This document shows positions 43,180 through 53,700 of a DNA stretch of 54,182 nt, piece by piece (the stretch's first letter is position 1; each line of letters opens with the position of its first letter). Under the pieces are notes generated by a model. It was not told where the DNA came from and ran no database searches. It was given only the letters and a program-made list of their open reading frames with translations. Both the position numbers and the translations under genes were made by a program. This DNA is from Bacteroidales bacterium (GTDB lineage: Bacteria; Bacteroidota; Bacteroidia; Bacteroidales; JAADGE01). Where the stretch lies: positions 1 through 54,182 of the forward strand of contig JAKISF010000023.1 in the NCBI GenBank assembly GCA_021648725.1, read 5' to 3'.

Positions 43180-46164
43180 TTAGCTGTGTATAATATTTTT
43201 TGTCAGTTTTTCTACAAACTCGATATTTTCTGCAAATAAATTATTTAACAAATAAATTTTCCCTTTAAACATAAACGTAGGTTCATCTGCAATAAAATTA
43301 AGTTTATTAATATTCCCGTTTTTACTGTATAAACTTATTATTTTGCCTTCTTTAATTTCTATATTTCTTTCTTTATCAAAGATATGCCCTGAAATACATA
43401 AATAAATCGTATTTTTATCCTCTCCCTCGCAATTCATTTTTTCTCCTTTTTTTATGGTGTACTCTTCTGAATGAACGGCAAATTTTGTGAGTTTCTCATA
43501 ACTTAGATTTGAAAAAATGTCAAGCGATCTTAACAATTTAAGTTTTTCAAGAACTAATAAGTTTTGATTTTCTTCGCTTATAGTAACTTTTTTAATTAAG
43601 TCATTAAACCCTTTAATTTTTGTTTTAAATAATTTTGCCTGATGGTTGAAAATTTCGGGTTCCATATTATAGAGAGTAATTGCAGCACTTTCTCGTATAA
43701 TTAAATTCGGATGAATAATATTTGCTTTTAATACCTGAAAAACATCATCTGTTTTATAAGAAGACAGCAAATTAACAGCTAAAGCCTTTGTGTAATTTAC
43801 GGTTATTGAGTTATCGGAGTTAATAATGTCAATTAATCTTTCTTTAACAGATAATCTTTCTTGAGGATAAGAATATTTATATTTATTGACCAATTCACTT
43901 TCGGGAATATCGTCAAAAATAGGAGCTAATATTTTTTTATGTAATTCCGAAATTATTATATCGGCTATTTCCAGAGCATATCCTTTTGAATCAGAATCGA
44001 TGTTTTCTAAGTTTGTTCTTATCAGTTCAATTGCTTTTGAATCATATAAAACGGATAAGATTGTAAAAATACGCTCTGTTTTATTCTTTTTTTCATGGTT
44101 AACAGCCCTTAATATATCGTTATTTTCATTAAATTGTTTTTTTAAATCGGCAAGGCAAGCCGTTATATAAACAAAGTTTCCGATTTCATCTTCCAATTTT
44201 ATTGAAAGGTGCGAAATATCTGCCCTCTTTGCTTGAAATGACAACCTGCTTAAAGCATCAATAATTCTGTTGCTTACTGTTTTATTTGTATAATTTATTT
44301 TTGTATGTAATATTTCTTTTGCTTTTTCTCCTCCTATCAGTTCTGTTATTTTAATTACAGACATCTGAATGTCAGGGATATGCTCAATAGTATAGAAGAA
44401 TTTATCTAAGTCGGGCAGTATTTTTTTTCCGATATTAATAATTGCGGAAAAAACAATATCGTGATATTCCGGGATTCTTAAATTCGCAAATAAATATTTG
44501 AATAATTCAGGTTCTTTAAGTTTTCCTGCAGTTAAAATTGCTTGTGCTCTAACATTGAAATTTTCATCGGTAAGTAATTTTGTAAGAAATATCTCAACTT
44601 TATAAATATTAAAATCTTCAAACAATTTTGCTGCTTTTTCTCGTTCATCCTGATTTTCTGAATTTGCAAAAGCAATAAGTTCTTTTAATTTATATTTTTT
44701 GTTTATTTCTTTTTCTTCAGCAAAAATAAGATTCTTCCTGTACGGGAAAACAGAGTTACACATATAGCTTACGATATCTTTTGTTTTATCATTTAATGTT
44801 TCTGCTTTATTTTTGAGAAATTCAAATATTTCTTCATTAACTGTTTTAATTTTTTTGCCGGTTTTCTTTAGCAGAACTGTTTGTAATATTTGCTTATACT
44901 CTTTAAATATTGCTGTTGCACTTTTGTACCAGAAAAAGATAAAAATCAGCAGAAAAATTGAAAAATAAACAAGGGTAAACCAAGATATTTTTGTAAATGC
45001 AAATAATAATATCCCTGCGGCAATTCCTGCGTATGCTTTGGGTCCGCTTTCTACTTTATTTTGAAAAACAATTCGTTCTTCCGGAGGCAGCGGTTGATAT
45101 AAAATTTGAGTAGCCGGGTCATTAAATGATGTTCTTACTGCTCTTGTAAATAATCTTCCCAAACTTACGAATGAGAAAAATAGAGAAACAGCACCGTAGA
45201 AAAGTCCGAAAATCGATGCTAATGCAAAACTGAAAGCCAACATTACGGGAAATGCAACAAGTCCGAATTTCATTCCGTATTTATTCATTAGCCTTCCTGA
45301 AACAAATGTTTTAAGAATAAATTCTACGATTGCACTTACACCAAAAAATAAACCGACAAATGATGTTAAAGATTCTCTTACCGGAAATTCGATTTTTGCT
45401 TGTGCCTGAAAAATAAAATCAACAAAATACTGGGCAAAAATAGGTAAAAAGGCTATTAAAAAGAATAATTTATAATATCTGTTTCTTAAAAAAACAACTT
45501 TGCCTTTATCTGTTCTTATCTTTTGTTTTACTTCTTTTGTTTTTTGGTCTGAAAGTTTATTCTTAAATTTTCTTACAATATAAATTAACATTAAAAACCC
45601 CAAAATTAAAGCAGCACCGGAAATAAATAATAAATCTTCCGTATTTATAATCTTTAAAAGAAAAGGAACAGAAAAGAAGCTTAATATACTTGCAAAAACT
45701 TCGCCTCCGGTAATTAAGCCGAAAACACGTTTTCCTTGTCTTAAGGTAAAAAGGCGACCTGCTAATCCCCAAAATGTTATTGCGTGCATATATGCAAAAA
45801 CTCTAATCCAAGCATACAATAAAAAGATTGTTATTATCGAATTTGTTTTTATATATAAGCTAAGGAAAACCAACACAGAAACTAATAATAAAAGTAATCC
45901 TCCGGTTAAAACACTCGTGTATTTGTATTTCTTTTGAAAATATGAATACAGCAAACCGGACAACCAAACCAAAACACCTGCTGCAATAAAAGCCAGAGGC
46001 AACATTTCACGTTCAAAACTGCTTAAAAAAAGTGAAGTGGCACTTGTAACAAAAAATGCTAATGCGGCACCCGTAAAAAAAGAATAAATAATAGGTAAAA
46101 AAACAAGAGTTCCTTCGCCTTCTTTTATATTTATTATATTGAATATTTTCGACTTTCCTGACAA
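43180..46164 (-). CDS. NTP/NDP-exchanger-like membrane protein with HEAT repeats and cyclic-nucleotide-binding domain
   Basis: A 994-residue protein. Residues 1-430 contain about 10-12 membrane segments resembling MFS/Tlc ATP-ADP translocases (LVFLPIIYSFFTGAALAFF, LVWLSGLLYSYFQKKYKY). Residues about 480-860 are HEAT-like helical repeats (NFNVRAQAILTAGKLKEPEL, PNLIIRESAAITLYNMEPEI). Residues about 865-990 look like a cyclic-nucleotide-binding domain: LRSLDIFSNLSYEKLTKFAV, IYLCISGHIF. The transport domain may be regulated by a bound ligand. The gap to DUF2490 is 40 bp. It is unclear whether the transport half is active; no diagnostic Tlc residue was checked. Confidence 0.8.
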   Translation of the reverse strand: MSGKSKIFNIINIKEGEGTLVFLPIIYSFFTGAALAFFVTSATSLFLSSFEREMLPLAFIAAGVLVWLSGLLYSYFQKKYKYTSVLTGGLLLLLVSVLVFLSLYIKTNSIITIFLLYAWIRVFAYMHAITFWGLAGRLFTLRQGKRVFGLITGGEVFASILSFFSVPFLLKIINTEDLLFISGAALILGFLMLIYIVRKFKNKLSDQKTKEVKQKIRTDKGKVVFLRNRYYKLFFLIAFLPIFAQYFVDFIFQAQAKIEFPVRESLTSFVGLFFGVSAIVEFILKTFVSGRLMNKYGMKFGLVAFPVMLAFSFALASIFGLFYGAVSLFFSFVSLGRLFTRAVRTSFNDPATQILYQPLPPEERIVFQNKVESGPKAYAGIAAGILLFAFTKISWFTLVYFSIFLLIFIFFWYKSATAIFKEYKQILQTVLLKKTGKKIKTVNEEIFEFLKNKAETLNDKTKDIVSYMCNSVFPYRKNLIFAEEKEINKKYKLKELIAFANSENQDEREKAAKLFEDFNIYKVEIFLTKLLTDENFNVRAQAILTAGKLKEPELFKYLFANLRIPEYHDIVFSAIINIGKKILPDLDKFFYTIEHIPDIQMSVIKITELIGGEKAKEILHTKINYTNKTVSNRIIDALSRLSFQAKRADISHLSIKLEDEIGNFVYITACLADLKKQFNENNDILRAVNHEKKNKTERIFTILSVLYDSKAIELIRTNLENIDSDSKGYALEIADIIISELHKKILAPIFDDIPESELVNKYKYSYPQERLSVKERLIDIINSDNSITVNYTKALAVNLLSSYKTDDVFQVLKANIIHPNLIIRESAAITLYNMEPEIFNHQAKLFKTKIKGFNDLIKKVTISEENQNLLVLEKLKLLRSLDIFSNLSYEKLTKFAVHSEEYTIKKGEKMNCEGEDKNTIYLCISGHIFDKERNIEIKEGKIISLYSKNGNINKLNFIADEPTFMFKGKIYLLNNLFAENIEFVEKLTKNIIHS

Positions 46165-46204
46165 AATTATAATATTAAAAGGTTAATAATTATTATTTCT
46201 CTTC

Positions 46205-46849
46205 TTAATTCCCTTTGTCTTTTAATTTTATTCGGTATCCCACTCGAATAAATGTCATGTAAGTATTATTAAAAAAAATACTTTTTGTTATTGCAACATG
46301 AAAATTAAAGTTATACGGTAATCCGAAATTTGCCGTAGGACCTACAAACCAATGTTGTTCATTAAAAGGTGCATCAAACTCCCATTTTCCGTAACTTAAA
46401 ACTCCTGCTTGCACTTTTTTTGAAACTTTATACCTTATATATTGTATCAAATAATAATGATTATCGGATTTTTCATTCAAACCGAAAAAAAGACGCTCTT
46501 GAATATTAATTAATAGTTTTTTGTTGAACATTGCCGTGTTATAATCAAAGCGTATCCCTGACCAAACTCTTCCTAAATCGTCAAGTTTCCAGTAATTAAA
46601 CAGCTTAAAACTGCCGATATTTGCACCAATCATTATATCTGTTCTGCCGATATTATTCTTCCCTATGTATTGTTTTATACTCGGAATTATTATGTGGTCA
46701 TCAGGTCGCCATCTTATTTCCCAAGCCTTATTTTCTCTGTTCATTCTTATTTCGGGAGAAAGTTTATACCACATATCAAAATTCTCTTGCGACCAGGAAC
46801 TTTGTCCGAGAAACAATAAAACTGATGATATGATGAATATTCTTCTCAT
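46205..46849 (-). CDS. DUF2490-family outer-membrane beta-barrel protein
   Basis: A 214-residue exported protein (signal 1-20, ending SWSQE). DUF2490 features are MWYKLSPEIRMNRENKAWEIRW at the start, the repeated barrel strands IGSFKLFNYWKLDDLGR and GVLSYGKWEFDAPFNEQHWF, and the last strand TFIRVGYRIKL. Predicted small barrel; ligand unknown. The start is 3 bp from the end of the lyase gene, strongly implying cotranscription. Confidence 0.82.
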   Translation of the reverse strand: MRRIFIISSVLLFLGQSSWSQENFDMWYKLSPEIRMNRENKAWEIRWRPDDHIIIPSIKQYIGKNNIGRTDIMIGANIGSFKLFNYWKLDDLGRVWSGIRFDYNTAMFNKKLLINIQERLFFGLNEKSDNHYYLIQYIRYKVSKKVQAGVLSYGKWEFDAPFNEQHWFVGPTANFGLPYNFNFHVAITKSIFFNNTYMTFIRVGYRIKLKDKGN

Positions 46850-46852
46850 AAA

Positions 46853-48067
46853 CTATTTTATATTATTAAAGAGTTCAATAAGTTCATTTTCCGGAAAAAT
46901 TGATCGGTTAAGTTTATATGCTTTTGATTTTACTTCGAGTAAAACTTTTGAAATTTGGTTATCAGACAGTTGAAATCCCATTTCAGAACTCACTTCTTTA
47001 ATAACTCGCTTGCTTGCTAATTGTGTAACATGTATTTTTCTGGGAATTCCCAATACTTCATTCGGGTCAAACGGTTGAAAACTGCAAGTATCTACAAACG
47101 GAGTTCCGGTTGAAATAGAATTCACACCTGTTCCTATAATCGGATCTGTTGTTTTTAAATTTATGCCTGTATAACCGGAAACTTTTCGAGCAATATCTTT
47201 TAACATCTTTATTTTTGGAGGAGATAAAAATAAACCTTTTCCGTCAATATCTAATTTACTTACTAATTTTTCAGGCTCATAAGCCAAATGAACGGTAAGA
47301 AGTTCTGTTCTTAACAAACCGTTTCTTTCTGCTATTCCTAACCAGGAAGTTGAAGGCATAAAAACTCCTCTTCTTATTGCTGCTAAATTATTAACAAGCG
47401 AAAAACCCATATCATCATGAAAATGAACAGAAAACAGGACATTCTCATCAGCTTTTTGGAGTACAACATCTAAAAATCTTGCTGTTTCTTTCGGGTAAAT
47501 ACTTCCCCTTGTGTCTCCCATTCCAACGGTTGCAACACCTTGTTCAGAAATTGCGGAAGCCATATCTGCAATAAATAACGGATCTGCATCAAAGGCAGCA
47601 GCAAGCTGAACATCAACGGGTAAACCTTGTGCTTTGTCCAGTGCATATTTTGCCATTTCAACACCGGCTTTTAATGTTTCTTTTTGTGTTTTATGAAGCA
47701 TTAATCGGCATAACCTTTCAGAGGCAGGTAAAACGTATGCAATTCGTCCGTATTTTGCATTTTTGATAACATCAAAACTTTGATTTATTTCATCTTTATT
47801 ACTTCGGCAATTTACTGCAAGATAGCAGTTGTCAACATTATCGGCAACTTCTTTAATAGTTTCGGCTTCTTCTTTTCCTATGGAAACAAACCCTACTGCA
47901 AAAACTAAATGATCCGGACCGTTTTCATTAAACATCTTTCCGTGCATTCGAGCTATATCAATACGTTGAGCAGCAGACATAATTGTCTTAGCTTGTGCTC
48001 CGTCTCTGGCAACTTCTTCCCAGAAAACTATTCTGCTGTTTTTTAATGAATCAGCTATTCTATCCAT
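46853..48067 (-). CDS. HMGL-like (isopropylmalate/hydroxy-oxovalerate-type) lyase
   Basis: A 404-residue TIM-barrel enzyme of the HMGL-like family. The metal- and substrate-binding motif RDGAQ is at 21-25 (EEVARDGAQAKT), GMGDTRG lies in the middle, and the metal-binding HFHDD is near 212-216. Length and barrel resemble 2-isopropylmalate or homocitrate synthases without the regulatory C-terminal domain. Substrates would be an acyl-CoA or aldehyde plus a 2-oxoacid, but the specific reaction cannot be inferred. An unusual neighbour for a TonB receptor, transporter and STAND protein; the 24-bp gap to the receptor gene argues for a shared transcript. Confidence 0.82.
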   Translation of the reverse strand: MDRIADSLKNSRIVFWEEVARDGAQAKTIMSAAQRIDIARMHGKMFNENGPDHLVFAVGFVSIGKEEAETIKEVADNVDNCYLAVNCRSNKDEINQSFDVIKNAKYGRIAYVLPASERLCRLMLHKTQKETLKAGVEMAKYALDKAQGLPVDVQLAAAFDADPLFIADMASAISEQGVATVGMGDTRGSIYPKETARFLDVVLQKADENVLFSVHFHDDMGFSLVNNLAAIRRGVFMPSTSWLGIAERNGLLRTELLTVHLAYEPEKLVSKLDIDGKGLFLSPPKIKMLKDIARKVSGYTGINLKTTDPIIGTGVNSISTGTPFVDTCSFQPFDPNEVLGIPRKIHVTQLASKRVIKEVSSEMGFQLSDNQISKVLLEVKSKAYKLNRSIFPENELIELFNNIK

Positions 48068-48091
48068 ATAATTAATGCTTAATTTGATTCT

Positions 48092-50743
48092 TTAAAATTC
48101 GTATATTAAACTCAAATGTAAATTTCTTTTGTTTTGTATAAGACTTGAAGCCAAATCTCCTGTTGCATAATCTAAGCCCGGTGATGCGTATTCTTTATTT
48201 AAAATGTTAAATGCAGACAATTGTATTGTTAGTCCCATTTTCTTAGGAGAATAACTTATTGCACCGTTAAATACAACATAAGGGTTAAAAGTATCCGGAT
48301 TTGAAGGAACAGTTGTGTTATAACCTGTTAATCTTTTTCCGACAAAATTTCCTCTGAGGTTAATGTTTAACACATCTTTGAAGACATAGTTAAATCCGGC
48401 ATTAATTCTGTGATTTGCAATATCACTTATTCTTAGTTTATGATAAATATTTCCAAGACTGTCTAATTGGGGATTGTCCTCACTATCAACGGGGTCGATT
48501 GCATAAGGTTCTGTATAAGTGTAGTTGAGATAAGCCGTAAAATTATTTGATTTATAATCGGCAAATGCATTTATTCCGAATATTTCGGCTTCTCCTACTG
48601 CTTGATTTTGGTTTGTTGTTCCTCCGCCCTCAACAGGCACAGAAACTTCTTGTATTATATTGCTGTATTGTGAATAATAAGCAGAAGCGTTAACCATCAA
48701 TGAATTTTCAAAAAAGCTTTTCCCGAAAACAAATTCATAGTTTTTAACTTTTTCCGGTTCTAAAAGCGGATTTGCAAGTTCTCTTTTGCCGGGAGATGTT
48801 GAATATTTTTCTCTGTTTGTTGCATCTTTAAATGCTTCGGCATAAATTCCTTTAAAAATAAACGTACCCGGAGTGTAAACAATTGCAAATCTTGGGTTAA
48901 AAGCACTTCCGTAGCCTTCTGTTTGTCTTACTAAGTTGTTATCGTATCTTATACCGAGTGAAATTTTAGTATCTTTTATTAAACTTATTCCTGCTTGTGT
49001 ATAAAACCCTAAATCTCTTGAAAAGAATTGATTTCCTCCGGGAATATCAGTACCTCCGGCTCCTTGTTCTTCTGCAATAATTGAATCCGGCACCTCCATG
49101 CTTCCGACAATAACTTTTTTATTATAGTCTCCTTGAATTGAACTGAACCTTGCTTCAAAACCTGCTACAATATCTAACCAACTTACGGGTTGGTATAATG
49201 TTTTAAATTCTTCTCTTAATTGATTTGATTTTTGAAATAAATAAACATTAATCGGTAAAGGTGCTACATCATGAATTAAAGCACCTAAATCTAAACCTCC
49301 GTTAAAATATGTTACAGAAGGCACAACGCTGTTATCAGGCTGAAAATCATGGGTTTTAAATCTTATAAAATTGCTGATATTAAGTTTTGAGTTAATATCT
49401 TTATCATACTTCGTGTAAAAATAATTATGAACAGGTCGCCATGTTCCGCCTTCTGTTGCTGTTCTGTACACTAAGTCAGTATATTGACCGCCTGTTCCTT
49501 CTGCTTTACTCCAATAATTCCATCCGATTAAAAAATCATATACTTTTAATTTAAAATCTACCGAATATGCTTCTGTCATATCTTTATAAGATACATTTTC
49601 AAAAAAAGTATTGTCAAAATTAATAGCTTGTTGAATACCGGCATCAGTTAAAATTATATTAGCACTGTCGGGTGTAAATCTTTGGGTGTAATAAAAAGTT
49701 CCTGTTTCAGCATTTGCAGACAAAAAGTTGTTTACGGCAGCAGTATCTTTAATATCCAGAAGTGCATGATAATCGTCTGCGTTATTTTCAAAGGTTGCAG
49801 GAGCAAAATCATGTTGTTCATATTCAGATAAGTTTTGTTCATCGGAGAAAAAAGCTCTTGTTGTTACGGAAAAAGCGATATTATTGTTTTTGGTTCTTAC
49901 GGCAAAAGTTCCGTCAAAAAACTTTGTGTTATAAGAACCGTAGCCGATTCTTGCATCAATTCCGATTACTTTTCCTGCTTTAATAAAATCTGCAGGTTCT
50001 TTTGTAATTACATTTACAACTCCCAAAAAAGCATTTGAACCGTACATTGTTGATGCAGGTCCGTATATTACTTCAATATTTTTAATATTACTTAGAGCAT
50101 ATTGCCTTGAAAGATACACATTGCTTGACCATAAATCATTTTCTTCAACTCCGTCAACTAAAAATAATGTTCTGTTTGTATTAATTGAACGATAACCTCT
50201 TTGGTAAGCGTGAGTATATAAATTTCCGTTCGATCTTGAAATGTCAAAACCGGGTAAATCATGAAGCATTGCTTCCAAATCTAAATATCCTCTGTTTTTT
50301 AGTTGGTCTTCGGATATTAACATTGCGGTTGCGGGTGTTTCATAAATATTCTCTGCTTTTTTAGAAACTGATGTTACAAGCATAGAACTTTTTAAGCGTT
50401 TAATTTTTTCAATAATTTGAATAAACTTAGGCGGGTCTGTTAAATAGTCCGGTTGAAATTTAGGATTAATACTTAATAATTCGTTTACGGCTTTATTTGC
50501 ACTGCTGTCATTATCAAATGCTAAATATGTTTTTGCTAAAAGCCTGTATCCCTGAACTTTCTGCTGTTCATTAAAGCCTTCGCTGATACATCGGTTTATA
50601 AGTTTTATTGTTTCATTAAAATTTCCCGACTGATAGTTTTTATCAGCATCATTTAATGATGACCAATCACAATTATTTTGAGAAAATAATGTATGCCCTA
50701 TTAAGGAAGCTGTGATTAAGAGTATATATTTATTCATAAGCAT
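48092..50743 (-). CDS. TonB-dependent outer-membrane receptor with N-terminal TPR-like domain
   Basis: An 883-residue receptor with a Sec signal (1-21, ending LFSQN). About 22-115 is a TPR-like helical segment (NETIKLINRCISEGFNEQQK, LLAKTYLAF) where Bacteroidota receptors usually have a carboxypeptidase-like domain. A plug follows (about 140-250; LDLEAMLHDLPGFDISR, NTNRTLFLVDGVEEND, GPASTMYGSNAFLGVVNVI), then a 22-strand barrel ending LHLSLIYEF. The substrate is unknown; no SusD partner is adjacent, so a small-molecule (metal or cofactor) substrate is more likely than a glycan. It starts 32 bp after the nSTAND stop. Confidence 0.92.
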   Translation of the reverse strand: MLMNKYILLITASLIGHTLFSQNNCDWSSLNDADKNYQSGNFNETIKLINRCISEGFNEQQKVQGYRLLAKTYLAFDNDSSANKAVNELLSINPKFQPDYLTDPPKFIQIIEKIKRLKSSMLVTSVSKKAENIYETPATAMLISEDQLKNRGYLDLEAMLHDLPGFDISRSNGNLYTHAYQRGYRSINTNRTLFLVDGVEENDLWSSNVYLSRQYALSNIKNIEVIYGPASTMYGSNAFLGVVNVITKEPADFIKAGKVIGIDARIGYGSYNTKFFDGTFAVRTKNNNIAFSVTTRAFFSDEQNLSEYEQHDFAPATFENNADDYHALLDIKDTAAVNNFLSANAETGTFYYTQRFTPDSANIILTDAGIQQAINFDNTFFENVSYKDMTEAYSVDFKLKVYDFLIGWNYWSKAEGTGGQYTDLVYRTATEGGTWRPVHNYFYTKYDKDINSKLNISNFIRFKTHDFQPDNSVVPSVTYFNGGLDLGALIHDVAPLPINVYLFQKSNQLREEFKTLYQPVSWLDIVAGFEARFSSIQGDYNKKVIVGSMEVPDSIIAEEQGAGGTDIPGGNQFFSRDLGFYTQAGISLIKDTKISLGIRYDNNLVRQTEGYGSAFNPRFAIVYTPGTFIFKGIYAEAFKDATNREKYSTSPGKRELANPLLEPEKVKNYEFVFGKSFFENSLMVNASAYYSQYSNIIQEVSVPVEGGGTTNQNQAVGEAEIFGINAFADYKSNNFTAYLNYTYTEPYAIDPVDSEDNPQLDSLGNIYHKLRISDIANHRINAGFNYVFKDVLNINLRGNFVGKRLTGYNTTVPSNPDTFNPYVVFNGAISYSPKKMGLTIQLSAFNILNKEYASPGLDYATGDLASSLIQNKRNLHLSLIYEF

Positions 50744-50775
50744 CTTTTTTACTTTCTGTATAAATTATCAATTTT

Positions 50776-53700
50776 TTATTGAGGAAGTTCCGAGTTATAT
50801 TCAATATCTTTTCCTACAAACCTGTACCAATCATTTTTACTCATATTTGAAGATACTTTTTTTCTGATTATACTTTTAATATCTTCAATATTAATAGGTG
50901 TAATTACAATTTTTTTATCGGCACTTCCGGAAATCAGTTTTTTTCCTTCAATATTTGTAATTGCACAATAAACCCAAGAACTGTGTTTAAATAAAGTTAT
51001 CGGTTCTAATTTCAAGTTATCATAATTCCATATTTTAATTGTTCCGTCATAGCCTGTTGAAATTAGTCTATTAAAGTTTTTATCATACTGTAATGATGTA
51101 ACACCCGAAAGATGAGCATAGAACTCCTCAATAAATTTGTTATTCTTTATTATTCTTATTTTTCCGGAAGAATAACCTGCAATTAATTCATTGTCAGATT
51201 TCCAAAACAAAGAGATTACTTTCTTGTGATTGTCTCCTTTTAAAATTGTTTGTTTATTTGTATCATCGCTGAAAAGAATTGTAATTTCCCCTGATGCTGC
51301 TCCTATTGCATAAAACTTTCCTCCCGGGCTAATCTGAAAATCCTGTAATTGAGTATTTCTCCTATAAATAACTTTTGAAGAGTTTGTATTAATATCCCAT
51401 TCTCTGACTGTTCCGTCACCTGAAGCTGAAAATATTTTTTTATTATCTTTACTGAATACTACGCTGTTTACAACGGAAGAATGTCCTTTTAAAATGATTG
51501 GTTTCGGTTGTATTGCAACATTTTTCCATAATAAAATTTCACCTCTGTAAGTACCTGCAACAACATTTTTACCTACTTTATCAATATCAACCGACCTGAT
51601 ACTGTTATCTCCGTTTGTTCCCATATTTAATCTCTCCGGAGTTTCGGGATTATTGAAATCAAATAAATTTACAGTACCGTCATCGCTGCATGATACGAAA
51701 TATTTTCCGCTTTGGCTGACAGCTAAATCTCTTATTCCGTCTGTATGAATATTTTTACCCCTCAGAACTTCTCCTGTTTCGGAAACTTCTGATAATGCAG
51801 AAAAAATATCAGCATCACTTTTATTTCCTCCGTATTTTTTATTGAAATAATAAGATTGAAGAGCTAACAAACTAGGTAATTTCTTATCATATTCGCTAAG
51901 TTTTTGGGCTTTTTTATTATTGCGATAAATTTTAACAGCTTGTGCAGAAAGTGATTTTGCAATTGCTAATTTCCTGAGTGTATCTGTTTTTGCTTCTGAC
52001 AACTCGGCTCTTGTGGTCTGATTTTCAGCAATTAATTTTTGTTGATATGCCTCATCTCTTAATTTTTCGGCTTTTAATTGCAGTTCCATTGCAATATCTC
52101 TTGCTCTTACAGCATCATGTTTCGCAATTAATGCCAACCTTTTTTGAATTAATGCTTCTCTTTGTTGACTTACGGCATATTGCTTGTTTTCTTCGGCTAT
52201 TAATCTTTGTTCAATAGCAATAAGTTGTTGTTGCTCTGCAATTTTTTTATGAGAAACTGCCTCTCTCTTTTTTTCTTCGGCAATAAGACTTTTTTGAGTT
52301 GCAATTTTTTCTTTTTCTAATGCTTTCCTTTTACTGCCGTCAGCTTTAAATTTTAGGTTCATTGCCACAACAAGGAATAAAATTGAAATTAAAGAAGCCG
52401 AGCCTAAAAACACTGCGATAAACCTTGCTCTTCTTAAACCTTTTTTTTGTTTTTCTTCTTTTGCTTTTATATCATTTTCCCATTTTTTCTTACTGTGTTC
52501 CAAAAATGTTATTGCTCGGTCAAATGCAGGATCATACCTTTGTGCCCAAACTTCATTAGGTTTATTTTCATCAAACCACTTTAATGCAAGTTGAAGATCC
52601 GGATTTATTAACAAACCTGTTTTCCCTTCTTGGTACAATTCTGCAGATTTTGATATTCGTAAATACAATTGTGCAGATTCTGTTTCGCTTTGAACCCACC
52701 TTACAAGTCTTCCCCAAACTCTCATAATGCTTTCGTGCGAAATATCAATAACAGTATCAGATGTTAGTTTTGTCTTTTTTGCCGGCAATAGAAATCCGCT
52801 TTTTTCATCTCTGAATTTGTCTAAGACTTCTGTTATATCTTCTTTTCGTTCATTTAAAATTGCAATAATTTCATTTAATGTTTTCGGGCTTCTTGTTCCT
52901 CTGTTATCATCTCCCAAATGTGTTAATGATTTAAAAATACGTTCTGCGATGTTTTTTAACGAATTATCTTTTAATGAAGAAAATAAATACTCGGCATGAA
53001 CAGATAAAGCATCAGTTACTGTGCCGACTGCCTCATAATGTTCATTATCAATTGGTTTTCCATACTCTGCATTATTCAACCAATAGTCCCATGTTCGCAT
53101 TAGTGCATGCTGAAAAACCGGCAAACTGATATCATATTCTCTCAAATGTTTTTTAATAAGTTCTTTTAAACCGGGGGAAATTACAGCACCTGCAACTCCT
53201 GCAGGACCTGTTAAAGCCTCTTCTTTTTCTTCCGAAGTCATCTGCGGAATTAAATAATGTCCGTCATTTATTATTTTTGTTAAACCGGAAAAATAAGAAC
53301 AATCACTCAGAAAATCAGTACGTAATGTTATTATAAGGTAAATAGGAAGGTTTGATAATTTTGAACCTTGCACCAATAAATCAACAAATAATTCTGAATC
53401 ACTTTCTGCATTTACCTGATATTCATTTTGTCTGAATCTGAAAATTTCTTCAAATTGATCTACGTAGATTAAATGATTGGTTTCAGGCTTAGCTTTTGAG
53501 AATATATACTCAATAGGATTATTTTCTGTTCTCAGTATTTTTTCTACTTCATTGCTTGTATCAAATACTTTTTGATTTCCGTTTATTTTAAAAGTTTTAT
53601 AAACAGATTTTGCAAAATTTCCTATCGGGTTACTACCGGGTCTGAATATATGATGATACCAATTATCATTAGTTCCGTGCAATTTAGGAATAAGACCTGC

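Noticed and set aside
51940-52340. Repeated A/E/Q/R codon pattern as a DNA repeat array
   Set aside because: It encodes the coiled coil of the nSTAND protein; the DNA units are not regular.
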